From: Acanthochlamys bracteata
Taxonomy: Eukaryota; Streptophyta; Magnoliopsida; Pandanales; Velloziaceae
Length of the DNA stretch: 64,000 bases
Direction: 5' to 3'
Assembly: GCA_019914995.1 (NCBI GenBank)
Contig: CM034135.1
Span: 2,730,501-2,794,500 of the forward strand
Position numbers and translations under genes: made by a program. Shown here one piece after another: positions 42,320 to 54,338 of the stretch; the first letter of the stretch is position 1, and each line of letters starts with the position of its first letter. The notes beneath the pieces were generated by a model. The model did no database searches and was not told the origin of the DNA. It saw nothing but the letters and a program-made list of their open reading frames with translations.

Positions 42320-42339
42320 TATATATATATATATATATA
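42320..42339. repeat. (TA)10 microsatellite, doubling as TATA region of the SMXL gene
   Basis: Ten TA units are followed by AAAAGAACACC. The run ends TATATAAAAG, a plausible TATA box about 30 bases before the start of a CA-rich leader, so repeat length could shift core promoter spacing. The promoter role is inferred. Confidence 0.5.
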
Positions 42340-42500
42340 AAAGAACACCAACAGCGTAACACAGCTGATACCTTGCCACAGTGAAACACCTCAACCCTCA
42401 ACCAATCATCATCACTGAAAACCTAACTCCGTACCATCTCTCTACACCCTCCAAAACACAAAACACATTTTCACTCTGTCCACTAATAACTCAACAAGTA

Positions 42501-42581
42501 ATGCCACCGTTAAAAATCAAACTCCATCGAAAGATTTTGTCCGAAACACGTCACCATCTCTGTTCCTTTCTTTCTGTGTAA
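42501..42581 (+). other. Upstream ORF of 26 codons in the SMXL leader
   Basis: ATG at 42501 opens MPPLKIKLHRKILSETRHHL... and closes with TAA at 42579-42581, about 290 bases before the main start. A second uORF of 8 codons starts at 42725 (MCVYLVLF). Both depend on transcription starting near 42370. Confidence 0.4.
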
Positions 42582-42869
42582 CAGTACCGGCTGAAAAGCG
42601 TCGACAGCAACTCTCCGACAGCGACTTCCAGCATCTGTGGTCTCCACTCCCGTTCTCTCTCACACACCCAACACAAACAAGAAAACTAAAAAGATATTTA
42701 TTTTATTTTATATATTTCGATTTCATGTGTGTGTACTTGGTGTTGTTTTAGATTGGTTGATAGTTGATTATTATAGTATTGCACACAGAGGGGGAGATTG
42801 TTTTGTTGTTTGGTTTTTTGTACGGTTGTTTTGTTCTTCACCCTCTTCTTCTTTCTTCTTCTTCTTCTG

Positions 42870-45800
42870 ATGCCGACGCCGGTAACAAGTGCACGTCAGT
42901 GTTTATCATCTGAAGCTGCTCGAGCTCTCGACGACGCTGTTTTCGTCGCTCGTCGTCGTTCTCACGCACAAACAACTTCGCTTCACCTTGTTTCTGCTTT
43001 ACTTTCACCATCAACTTCGTCGTCCTCTTCTTCTTCTTCTCAGTCGTCATCGTCGTCGACGTTGTTAAAAGACGCGTTGGCGAGAGCGAGAAGCGTTGGG
43101 TACTCGCCTAGACTTCAGTTTAAAGCGCTTGAGCTTTGTTTCGGTGTTGCACTTGATAGATTACCTTCTTCAACTCACCACCATGGTGGAAGCAATGGAA
43201 CTGGAACTCAAGCAGCTGATCAAGAGCCGCCTGTTTCAAACGCACTCATGGCTGCGATTAAACGTTCGCAAGCGAACCAGAGAAGGAACCCCGATACTTT
43301 CCATCTCTACTACCAACAACAACAGCAAACTGGATTTTCAGGAGTTAAAGTTGAGCTGCAGCAATTGGTTCTAGATATTCTAGATGACCCTGTAGTTAGT
43401 CGAGTTTTTGGAGAAGCCGGATTCCGTAGCTATGATATAAAGCTTGCCGTACTCCGACCACAACCGCCACCACCGTCTCTCCTCCGCTTTCCACGCTCGT
43501 CATCATTACGCTGCCCTCCGTTGTTCCTCTGCAATCTTTCTCCTGATAGAATCACTGCTTTACCTTTCACTTCCGCCGCTAGCAATCGGTTGTCCGACGA
43601 CGGTGGTGAAGATAACTGCCGCCGAATCGCTGAAATTCTTAATAGAAAATCCGGCGGAAGGAATCCGGTTCTCGTAGGCGCTGGGGCGGCTGATGCCGCA
43701 AACGATTTCTCCCGTGCGATTGAACGGGGAATCTCGCCGGAGATCTGTGGATTTAATCTTATTAGTTTGGAGAAAGATGCTACCGGAGGGTGTTGGGATT
43801 TGGAAAAACTGGAAGAAATCAAGCGGCGGATGGCAGCGGACGAATCCGAAATGCTTGTGGTGAGTGTTGGGGATTTGAAAGGGGTTGCTGAGAAAGAAGG
43901 TAAAATTGATGAATTTGTGCAGGAGTTAACACAGTTGCTAGCATTGAATGGCGGCGGTAGAGTTCGAGTTATCGGTTGGTCTGCGAAGTATGAGACTTAC
44001 CTGAAACTTTTATCGATTTATCCCTCACTGGACAGAGATTGGAATCTTCAGCTTCTTCCAATCTCCTATGTCAAAGCAGGGTCTAGTTTATGGCAGCAGC
44101 AGCAAAAACCTCGCAGGTATAATAATCTCCAATTCTCTTGGATTGCAGAAGTTATTCATATCTTTTCTACGTTTAATTTGTTTCAGGTACTTATCCAACT
44201 GATATGCTTGCTGATCTGTTTAATATTTTGTTGGTGGCATTTTTTTTGGTCTTGTGGTTGCATATAAGAATTGATATAGAGATGGCTGTGATTGGGGTAT
44301 AAGTTTATAATACCTTACCAGGTGCTGGCAAAGCGTATTGAACAATGGAACAGGTTCGCATATTATTCTAAGACCGTTTACCTGATCTAGAACTGAGAAT
44401 TTTTTTTAGAGGAAGTAGTTGTTGGTCTTGTGGTGTCTTCCAAAGTTCTTTGTTAAATATAAAGGGCAGAACACCAAAGGGTAACTACTAAGGTCATGTT
44501 TCTGAGAATTTTAAGATATACTTAATTTTTTCATAGGAGTAGACAGTAGTAAAAGAATTTAGCCTTGAGATGATCTTGATCTGCAGCAGTGTTTGTCTGC
44601 TGTCTTTCCTTTATTTTGAATATGGAGATTGGTATTATAATTTGAGCCAGACAAACATTGCTTCAAGTAGGAAAAGAAAGTGTTCGTTGTATGGTGATTT
44701 TCAAAAAACAGAACAAGTAGAGATTTCAGAAATAGAGTGACGTGAAGTTTGCTTAGTCTTCTATGGAAGTATCGCAAATCCGTGAAGATATCCAAGCAAG
44801 CTTTTCCTGAAATCGCACAATAGTACGGGAAAAGAAAATTACTTATGAGAAATTTCTTAGAGAGGAAAAGATTTCTAAAAAGTAACCGTGGTATCCATTT
44901 CTGTGCTGGAGTTAGAAAATTGCTTTCTTATTTTTCTCCTTTCAGTTCTGAACTCTTGCAAATTTATGTGAATGTTATGACTTTTGTCAACGGAGTTGAA
45001 TAGACATAATCCATTCCAAAGCTTGCCTTCTTGTTTGGTGATTATGATAAAAAATATGCTGTCGTTTTTAGAGGAGAATCAAAAGGAACTGTAGCGTATT
45101 GAAGCCCTGATTTAGATTCTGGTTATATCCTGGCTCTAGGCTGTATTGGTGTGATGGGCATCTCTTCCCTTCAATTAGTTCAGTCCATTTTTTCTTCAAC
45201 TCTGAAATATTATTCTTCCAGTATGATTTTCTGAACTTATCATGATCTGCTAAAAGTTTTTAATAGAGATTTCTTTTGCTTCACGTAGATATCCAAATTT
45301 AGTTAACATTGTCTTCCATCTGTTGGTGCAGCTTTACGGAGTCTTTTATTCCTTTTGGCGGTTTTTTCCCTACTGCATATGAGTCGAAGTATATGTTAAG
45401 TAGCCCCCCCAAAATGGTGCCACCATGCCTGCAGTGCAATGATAGGTACGAAGAAGAGTTTGCTTCTATTGCTAAGGAGCCTTCACTTGCTATTGGAACT
45501 CAGTTCCAATTGAATTTGCCTTCTTGGCTTTCATTCTCTGAGACATGTGTCAGACAGAATGGTTTGGATGCAAAGCAGGTGCATTTCCTGCTGTGAAAAC
45601 TGTCGTATTGAACTTTCGAATGAAATTCTTGTACTCCTTTAGATGTTAAGTAGGAATGCCCTTTACTTGCTCATACTGTAGAAAAAATGTACCAATCTTT
45701 TCTTGATTTTGATCTTTCTTCAGTGCAGGCCAAGGATGATCATAGGGTATTGAGCGGAAACAGTAGTGATTCAGATAAGAATGATAGCCATCACCACCCT

Positions 45801-47681
45801 AAAATCCCAGTTCTTGGGACTGATAACTCCTGTAAGGTGCTGCATAGCTTTGACAATTGTGCTTCCAGTGAAGCGCAAACTGGTGATAAAAGCTGCACGG
45901 ATAGAAACCTGTACGAAAAACAAAGACATCAGCAAGATCAAGTTTCCATTTCTGTTAGCCTTATCACTTCAGCCAGCCCAAGCATACCCATGCCCACTCT
46001 CTTTGAGCCAAAAGACAAGAGTTTCGTATCTAAGCTTCAGGTTAGGCACTCAAAGAGTAAGCAGCTACTTAGAACGGGGGTCTTGACTTCTTCACTATCA
46101 GAAGGAATGCCTGAAGAAGGTGCTTCACCTTCATCCATGACTTCACTAACAACAGACTTAGTACTCGGAACCCCTTGTGGAACACCTCACAAGGAGGAAA
46201 AAGCTTCCACCTCAGCTCAGACTGAGGTGTTACCATCCAAGAACATTGATGCCGCTGCAAGTAGTACTGAGCTTTTACCTAAATCACAGGTCTTTTCAAG
46301 TCATCCTACTTCTGATGAGAAAAGTCGCCACGTTCCTGCAGGTTCTCGCATAGCCCTAAAAGATGATCTGTCTTCCTTTGGTCATTGGCTTCGTAGCTCT
46401 CCCAAAAAGTCTGAGCAATATGATCCCAGAGATTCTAAAGCATTGTTCAGAAGTCTTTTAGGGAAAGTTGGCTGGCAAGAAGAAGCTATACACACTATCA
46501 GCCATGCTATAGCTTGTTGCAAGTCACAGGAGAGGCGTCGTGGGGCAAGAATATGGCTACATTTTCATGGTCCGGATAAAGTAGGCAAGAAAAGGATTGC
46601 ACAGACTCTTGCAGAGTTTTTCTTTAATAGTATAGAAAATTTAGTTTGTGTTGATCTTAGCTTTCAGGATTTGTGTTCTCCATCATCTACAATTTGCGAC
46701 CAGGGAAGCAGCAAATTTGACCTGAATTTCAGGGGGAAGACAAGCATTGATTATATTGCTGGAGAGCTCAGCAAGAAACCATGCTCAGTTGTCTTACTTG
46801 AAAACTTGGACGAGGCTGATTTGCTGGTTCAGAATAGCTTGTCTAGTGCAATAAAAACAGGAAAGTTTTCAGATTCACACGGGAGGGATGTTAGCATTGA
46901 CGGGAACATCATTGTGACAACTTCAAGTAAGGATCACAGTAGGACTTCGGAAAATGGATGTAATTATTTTTCAGAGGAAAAGATTTTGAGAGCTCAGGCA
47001 AGGGAAATTATGATAGTAATTGAACCCACTTCTAATCTTGCCAGCAGAAATCCAGACGTGAATATGTTCATAAGCACGAAGAAACAATCGACAAACAAAG
47101 ACGCATTTCCATGCATTGCAGGTCATTTAAGCAAGAGGAAGGTGGGATTTTCCATTGATATTAATGCAGAGCACGGATCCTTAGGGACCTCAAAACGGGC
47201 ACACAAGACATTAAACACATTCCTAGACCTGAATCTGCCCGTTGAGGAGTCAGAAGCTGCTGATGCAGATTCTAGCACAGACGAAAACAATTCTATATCT
47301 GAAAACTCAGAGACATGGCTGGAAGAATTTCTTGAATCAGTGGACGAAACTATAGCGTTCAAGCCATTTGATTTCAATGCTGTCGCAGACAAAGTGTTGA
47401 AGGAAGTTGGCAAGATATGTAGGAACACATTTGGGTCCTCTTGCATCCTGGAGATAGATGTCGAGATAATGGAGCAGATACTCGCAGCAACTTGGGTGTC
47501 AAAACATCGAGAAGCCTTAAGCATGTGGCTCGACCGTGTCCTCTACAGAAGTTTGACAGATCTGAAGCAAAGGTATAAGCTCTCGTCGAACACTACTCTG
47601 AGACTCGTGCCTTGTGAGAATCTTTCCTTACATGATCAAGCTCCCGATATTGCCTTACCCTCGAAAATAATTGTGAATTGA
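42870..47681 (+). CDS. SMXL6/7/8 (D53)-type strigolactone signalling repressor
   Basis: Three exons: 42870-44116, 45332-45578 and 45729-47681, giving 1148 aa. It opens MPTPVTSARQCLSSEAARALDDAV and continues with a Clp-N double repeat (SLHLVSALLSP; LQFKALELCFGVALDRLPS; PPVSNALMAAIKRSQANQRR), features shared with SMXL7 and rice D53. The C-terminal part is a degenerate ClpB-like ATPase (IWLHFHGPDKVGKKRIAQTLAE) with the FRGKT motif (about residue 833), whose loss stabilises D53, and an EAR repression motif LDLNLP (about residue 997). Such nuclear proteins recruit TOPLESS-type corepressors and are degraded through D14 and the F-box protein MAX2/D3 when strigolactone is present. This copy keeps the degradation motif. 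The MPTP start is the first ATG of this frame; upstream residues in frame come from a TTG. Poly-Ser and poly-Gln tracts vary between species. Confidence 0.94.
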
Positions 47682-48772
47682 CATGCATGCAAATTATTAG
47701 TTACTATGATTGCTGCATAATGATAACAATAATTTTAGCTTGTATTTGCTAGCTAGGTCCTTTAATTAGATTGTACGTATTCGAGCATTTAGCTTTAGCA
47801 AAGGGTTATGTATACTAGCTTTCTTTCTTATGTTATTTATACTCTTTAGTTTCTTATTGATTTACTCAATTTGACTCTGTTATTGTCATAAGGATAAATT
47901 CTGTGTTATGCGAAAAAAAAGCCAGGACTATCACCTCCTCTAGTAAACACACAGGAAGTAAATCAGCTGATAATGTTTTTTATCTTTGAACTCGAAATGC
48001 TTTTGAAAGTACAGGCTTGTTTAGGGCGTATTTTAAATATCCTAACTAAGTTTCGTAAAAATAAAAAGTAAAATATAAAATTTTTTAAAAAATAAAATGA
48101 AAGTGAAGTTTAATATTTGTATTTTAATAGTTTTTAAAAGTGTGTTGAAAATTAAAAAAATATAATCGTATTGAAAAGTGTGTAAAAAAAAAATTAGAAT
48201 TGAAATTTTGCATGTAGAAGTGGAGTTTTGAATTTCTTGTGTAATCGAAATATATAAACCGTTTGAAATTTAAAATCTGACGAGAAAAATTAAAATTACG
48301 GATATTTGAAACACTCTTTTAGTGAAGAAAAAATTAATTTTATAAAATAGAATTTGTTAAAATTAATATGAAAATTTATTGTTTTTGACGTCAGGAAGTG
48401 AATTATTAGTAAAGTAAAACAGCGCACGTAGTTTTTGGTAGTTTTTTATGATCACGTATAAGGAAGGCTTGCTCATGCTTTTTTCCGTTTCTGCTGATAA
48501 CCGATTAATTAAACAAATTCAGGGGCAAAACTGTACTTTCGTTCTATCCAATTTAAATTTAAATACTGTACGTGGCTTCATAACGACCGTACATCATCTC
48601 TACACCTAAACTCAGACATCATCGGAACAAGATCACCACTTACAGTAATTACTAATTAATTATATAGAAAAAGAAAAAGAAACGAAGCTTTCTGTCTTCG
48701 ATCTCTCTATTTCAGTTTTCAGCTGGAAGAAGAAAAAGTTTGTCTTCTCCAGGAGCTCGATCTCCGGCTGCG
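47682..48772. other. Intergenic region between SMXL and Alfin-like genes
   Basis: It contains the SMXL 3' UTR, a family C MITE at 48024-48318, and the Alfin-like promoter and leader (about 48400-48772). No other gene was seen. Confidence 0.6.
48024..48318 (-). mobile_element. MITE family C, copy 2 (about 295 bp), inverted
   Basis: The left end GGGCGTATTTTAAATATCCTAACTAAGTTTCGT corresponds to the reverse complement of the right end of copy 1 at 41184; shared interior words include AATTTCTTGTGTAATCGAAAT and TTTGCATGTAGAAGTGGAGTT in opposite orientation to copy 1. The right end, in reverse complement, reads AAGAGTGTTTCAAATATCCG. TA lies at both flanks. Confidence 0.55.
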
Positions 48773-51068
48773 ATGGAGATGGTTACAATGTCATCTGCTC
48801 CTCGCACAGTCGAAGAGATCTTCATGGACTTCAGTTCTCGTCGTACCGGAATTGTTCATGCTCTCACTCGCGACGTCGACGATTTCTACTCCTTCTGTGA
48901 TCCAGGTTTTCGACCAGATCTCAATTCTCTTTTCCTCCAAGTTTGTTGTTTCTGGTTCTCTTCTTGTTCTGAAGTTTGAATTCTTTTGGGTTTTTTTTTT
49001 TTTTTGTTGTTGCTGTAGAGAAGGATAACTTATGTTTGTACGGTTATCCAAATGGAGCATGGGAAGTAACGTTACCGGCGGAAGAAGTACCGCCGGAGAT
49101 CCCTGAGCCGGCGCTTGGAATCAATTTCGCGAGAGATGGGATGAACCGTCGAGATTGGCTTGCTCTTGTGGCTGTTCATAGTGATTCGTGGCTAACGTCT
49201 GTCGCTTTCTACCATGGATTCCGGCTCAACGCCAACGACAGGTGAGGTTTAATTTACTAGTTTGTATTCTGTTCTAGGTGTTTGCCATGGTTACTTGGTG
49301 CACTGATTTAACTTGCTGTGATTGAATTGATTACCGGCCTCCTGCTTGCCGTAGCTACAATGTTCTTGATTTTAGTTTATTGTTGTTTGGAAAGTAGTTT
49401 GTGTCAACTGTGATTTTGTTTTGCTTCTGTACTGTCTTGAACAATCTAAAAGTATGATGACTGTTTACTTGATTATAGTTGGTCTGCTGTGTTCTTTTTT
49501 GTATTTTGCTGTAAATTCGGTTATCATTATGAAATTTGGTGCATTTGTAAAGAAATTGGCTTTTTTTGTTGCACGTCTACAAGAATTGGCTTGCTGTATA
49601 TAATAGTAGCAATGTGTTGGTTTTTGTTTTTGCAATACCTAGTAAGCCTTATTCACGTTCTTGCTTGCTAACAATACTTTTTATTATTGCCTTGAATTGT
49701 CTCTAAAACTCATGCGTGCTTGATAGTTTTGGTCATAAAATTTGTTTTATTGAGTTTTCTATACTATTTTGTTAGTAGGTTACATGCTGAAACTATTGCC
49801 AAAGGTGTACAGTGCATAGGATTGGTGCATGATGGTGTTTAGATCTTGGAATTGACTCCTTTGCAGCTATCTTCTGCACACATCTTTTTTTCTTTTTGTT
49901 TTCCCCTTCTTCTTCTCCACCCTAAATCAAAATGTGGAATGCCTTGTAGATGCACATTTTAAGATTAGACTGGCAAAAGCTGGTTTTGACTGAATGTCTA
50001 CGTGGGGATTTGTTGGACTTTGATATGGCGCCAACTGTTACAGGCTTATTCTACCTCTAATAACCTTCTATATCAGATCAAGCATTGTGAATCTGATCAA
50101 TTATGCATTCACTTTCACACATCTGTATCACGCAAATCCAATACTGCAGTAAATCAGATCAATTTTGCCTACATTTTTATTTCCTTGTGAAGTCTACTTT
50201 CTGATTGTTAGGTTCTTGTAGTTAATCTTAGTTATTCACTGACCAAGATGATAGGAAAGTTGTTCTTATTCAACTGAGAAAACAACTAAAGCTAACAAAA
50301 TAGACAAGATTATTCCAAAATTGGTCTTTAAATAGATATACTAGTAGAGAATTATCAGAGAGATAATTCTGAATCCAAGCTTGCATATAACCAGAAGGAG
50401 CAGTGCCGTTTGATGTGCATTTGGTTCTAAGTATTGTAACCGAAACATTGGTCGTGCGTTTTGGAGTCACTGAAATAGATGCTTTTCATTGAAATGGATG
50501 AAATTTGCTGATTTGATGTCAGTGGAATTATACTAGATCTAAATTTTTATTTTTAAAATTTTGGACTGAGTAATGGAACTGTTTCTGTTAATATATGCTT
50601 TATCTTTTAACTGCTACTGCTGATTGCAGGAAGCAGTTGTTCACTATGATTAATGACCTACGTACTGTTTTCGAAGTGATAACAGACAGAAAGCCTAGCA
50701 AAGAAAGATCAGGAGATAGTGGAAGTAAATCAAAGCAGTCATCAAAAGTCAGTAGATTACTTGTTGTCGTCTTTTCCAAACTATCTTCAGGAGTTCTCAT
50801 TCTGACCTTTTTGACGCAGCGTACAAGTGAAGGGCTGTTGAAAGCTAGTTCCAAGGTAACTGATGAGTATGGAGATGATGACGATGAGCACAGTGAAACC
50901 CTCTGTGGATTTTGTGGCGCCAACTACAATGCAAATGAGTTCTGGATCGGCTGTGATATATGCGAGAGATGGTTCCATGGCAAGTGTGTGAAAATAACAC
51001 CTGCCAAGGCTGAGAACATAAAGCAGTACAAATGCCCTAGCTGCAGTTCAAAAAAATCAAGACAGTAA
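48773..51068 (+). CDS. Alfin-like PHD-finger protein (AL family)
   Basis: Four exons: 48773-48905, 49019-49241, 50630-50747 and 50820-51068, giving 240 aa, a usual length. The N-terminal Alfin domain is clear ([82 protein letters not shown]). A variable, Ser/Lys-rich hinge and an acidic run ([12 protein letters not shown]) follow. The C-terminal PHD finger has all eight zinc ligands in C4HC3 order (CGFC, CDIC, H in WFHGKC, CPSC) and the [13 protein letters not shown] core that reads H3K4me2/3 in this family. Such proteins act in the nucleus as chromatin readers linked to repression and stress responses. Intron 3 (50748-50819) is 72 nt and open in frame. An earlier in-frame TTG at 48740 is not needed as a start. 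Confidence 0.93.
50748..50819 (+). other. 72-nt in-frame intron (possible exitron) of the Alfin-like gene
   Basis: The donor AAAA|GTCAGT is weak (C at +3), and the acceptor is GACGCAG. Length 72 is a multiple of three and it contains no stop, so retention would add 24 residues ([20 protein letters not shown]...) to the hinge. Removal joins SSK to RTSEG, as expected for relatives. Confidence 0.6.
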
Positions 51069-54000
51069 CTCAATACTGACAATAGAGGATGGCTTTTTGA
51101 GAACTGTGCTTGGTTCTGTAACAATCATATGTGTAGAACTTTAGGACTTCAATCGTTGTCTACTGTTAATCAAGATGGTATTCGCCTCTTCATGTAGAAT
51201 AGCTACCTCCTTCGAGGTTACTGCAACAATGCTAGAGTATATATTTTAAATTGCTAGATAATACGACCTCGTATGCTTTAGGAATATTAACAAGATGGTT
51301 GTTCTGCGTGGATTAACATGTAATGTTATTCTTGCTACTGGAATCTATTAATCCTTTTTTCCTTTTTGGGCTTCAGTATTTTCATATTTTGTTTGTCGAT
51401 TGGTCATTGTGTATTGTTTAGCTGATTGAAATCCACCTTTTCTTGATTCTAGTGAGCACAATTTCTGGGCTGGGCTGGAGCAGATTATCTTCCTGATAGA
51501 CCTTGGAAGTTTTGTTTGGGTAAGTTTTTATGTCCCAGTCAGTTAAGATTGTGATAGAAATAGGCTTCAGAGTTGGTTTAGAATTAACGCGGAGGAAGTG
51601 TTTCTACTTTCATGCAGCTGAACCCTTAATGAGCACAGCACAAATTTCTTGATAGTATCATTTATCGTCCTAGAAATTTCAGATAACATCATTGCCAAGT
51701 TAAGATGATTAGTGTTGAATGTATATATGGTTGGTTTTGAATCTCTATTTGTAAGATTTCACAACTAGAAAAACCCGTTGGATATTTTATGAGCTGGATG
51801 CATAAAACATTGGATATTGCTTCAACTCTAACATCGTTAAATTACTTGCCCTAATTGTTAATATCAAAGAAAGCTTTGGATCAAGTTATCTAGTCCTCAT
51901 TTGTCTCACACGTTAAAATTTAAAAACCTAAATTGCGGCGACGTGATTCTAGAATTATCATATCATATCATATAATATCATATCATGTTTGAAGTAGATG
52001 TATTCTCTTCTTACTCCTTTGCCTACTTGTGTTGATATATTCTATTTGCATAAGCATAATGGTGTAGGCACTAGCTAGTTAAGTGTAGTGATAACATGGA
52101 TGGATGTATTATGTAGAAGAATTTGTTTGCCCTTTCTACAACTTCTAGTCTAAGAGCACATGTTTATTTGGCGCATCCTAATGTTCCTAACCTACTCGTG
52201 ATAGATAAAGAATTGTTCCCCACTACCAGTTGCCTCACTTGTTATGAAGAACTTGGCCAAAACTTGTCCATTTTCTTTTAAGCCTACTAAAAGAAGATAA
52301 GTGTGTAGAACTGCTTTTTTTTTTGTGGAGAATGCTTCACTAATAATTTGAGATCAGTTAATTTCGGAGAAATTTTAGTAACGACATTGCATTGAATATG
52401 TAATAGTTCTCATGAGTTAGTGCAGTATTAGGGATCGTTGGGGATTTATTATGAAAAAGATATTTTTGATAACAAAATTGGTCAATTTTTTTTTAACAAA
52501 CTTTTTTTGTAATTTAAAATTTTAAACTCTATACGTATAATAATTTTATAATATATTATTTGTATTTTTTCTTAATTAAAAAAAATATATATATAGTATT
52601 GTAGAAGTCAATACTATAAAAATAGCTTCATCGACTGATCAAAATAGTTAATAATTTATTCTTTTCGATCGGTAAAGCAAATTAGCGATTGAAACACTAG
52701 TGTTTTTGAAAAAGCTAAAAAGAGATAAAAATTAAGTTCTTATAGTCAAATACACCGTTACTCTCATTAGCTGGTGTCATAAGGTGTTGGCGTGTTGCGA
52801 GATAGTAATGGATCTTTTTAGCTTCTGAAATCTGTACAAAATCGCTATCACAAACGTATGTAATGACATCAAAGGACTTCTTCTGTCAATAAACACATGT
52901 TAATAGGTGTCTATATTGTATTTCCATTATGTCTCCTTCCATCAACGTTCTAGTAGCTAGAAATTAAGAGTATTTTTGGCAATGCATTTCCAAATTTATT
53001 ATTATTATATGTATTTTTAAATAAAATATTATATTTTAAAATTTTAAAAAATATAGAAAAAATTTATATAGTAAGATTTTATATTAAAAAAAACTAGCAA
53101 ACATTCCCTAATGTGTTTGATCTAAATATGTATTTATAAAATCTTCTTAATTAATATATATCACAATATCTAAGAAAATCCTTATTTTGCTTCCACGGTG
53201 TTCGATATTTGAATAATCAAAGTTCGATTGCGATCGCACATTTTAAAATTGTACTTATCGAATAATGCAACTTGTGCCACTTTTTAAAAAATCTGCAGGA
53301 TAGTCTATATTAGTATAACAGTTGTCATTGTTGGTTTGGAAGAAAAAAGACAACATAAGAATTATTCAAGGCCAATTTCTAAAACGTGCTTAAATATTTG
53401 AAAGTTACTTACGTGGGCTATCTATTTCCTCTTACGCCCGACAACTAGTATGTCATTTTCTCGAGCCATAATTGAGAAATAAAGAAATATATATACATAA
53501 TCAGTTAAACAAGCTTTTAATAAGCAATGAGTTCATAGTCAAGTTTTGTTGAGATATCATCACGTCCTCGATCTTGTCTTGCTGATATGTTTCTTCAACT
53601 TGTATATTGTCCACATAAATTCAATATAACAAAAAATCTAAACAAAAAATTTTGGCACAAATTATAGAATATATGAATGAGAGAAATAGAGCCGCTCTTT
53701 TTAAAAGCATACTTTTGTATTCGGAATGATATTTAAATTTAATTTTGACTATTAAAAAATAAAAATTATGAATTCAAAATATACTAATAAAATTTTACAT
53801 CAATTAGATTATGAATTGATCTTTGTCTAACCATATGATTAGGATGAGAAAAATAAACAAAACTTTAGAATATATAATAATATTTTTTTATTATTTTGAT
53901 CAAATTATCGGATAGAATTAAAACATTATCCGACTAAATTAAAATTTTTAAATCATTAGTTTTTTATATCTACAAATGAAGATTAAATTTAATATCTCAC

Positions 54001-54338
54001 TATTCAAAAATTGAAAAAAAGTACCAAAAAATTATCTCTAAAAGATACTTATATATATATAACGCGTAAATACATATAAGTTCAACAAACACACACATGG
54101 AACATAAACATATAAATACACACTGTGCATCAACTAAGAGCATATATAACGGTTGCCCTAGATATATGTCTGCACCTCAATCATATATCCTCATTAATAA
54201 TTAAGAACACTTGAACATTCAAACTAATAATTATTCTAACGAGCAAACATATATTATTATTTATAACGCGTTTTTTATTAATTTCTAGCTGCTGCAGCTG
54301 CAGGTTGGCCGGTGGGTGGTTGGACGCAGATGCATCGA
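51069..54338. other. Gene-free intergenic region
   Basis: About 3.3 kb with no supported gene. It starts with the Alfin-like 3' UTR (to about 51400) and ends with the 3' UTR of the dioxygenase on the other strand. A short (TATCA)n repeat lies at 51955-51987, and AT-rich, repeat-like DNA occurs at 52430-52620 and 52980-53090. Confidence 0.6.
51955..51987. repeat. (TATCA)n minisatellite
   Basis: Six to seven near-perfect copies of TATCA with one change in the middle. Confidence 0.7.

Noticed and set aside
42798-42869. N-terminal hydrophobic extension of the SMXL protein
   Set aside because: The frame starts at TTG, and the family begins MPTPV, which is the first ATG in frame at 42870. A membrane or signal sequence would not fit a nuclear repressor.
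48740-48772. Earlier start for the Alfin-like protein
   Set aside because: The upstream residues come from a TTG codon; the first ATG is at 48773 and relatives begin close to this point.
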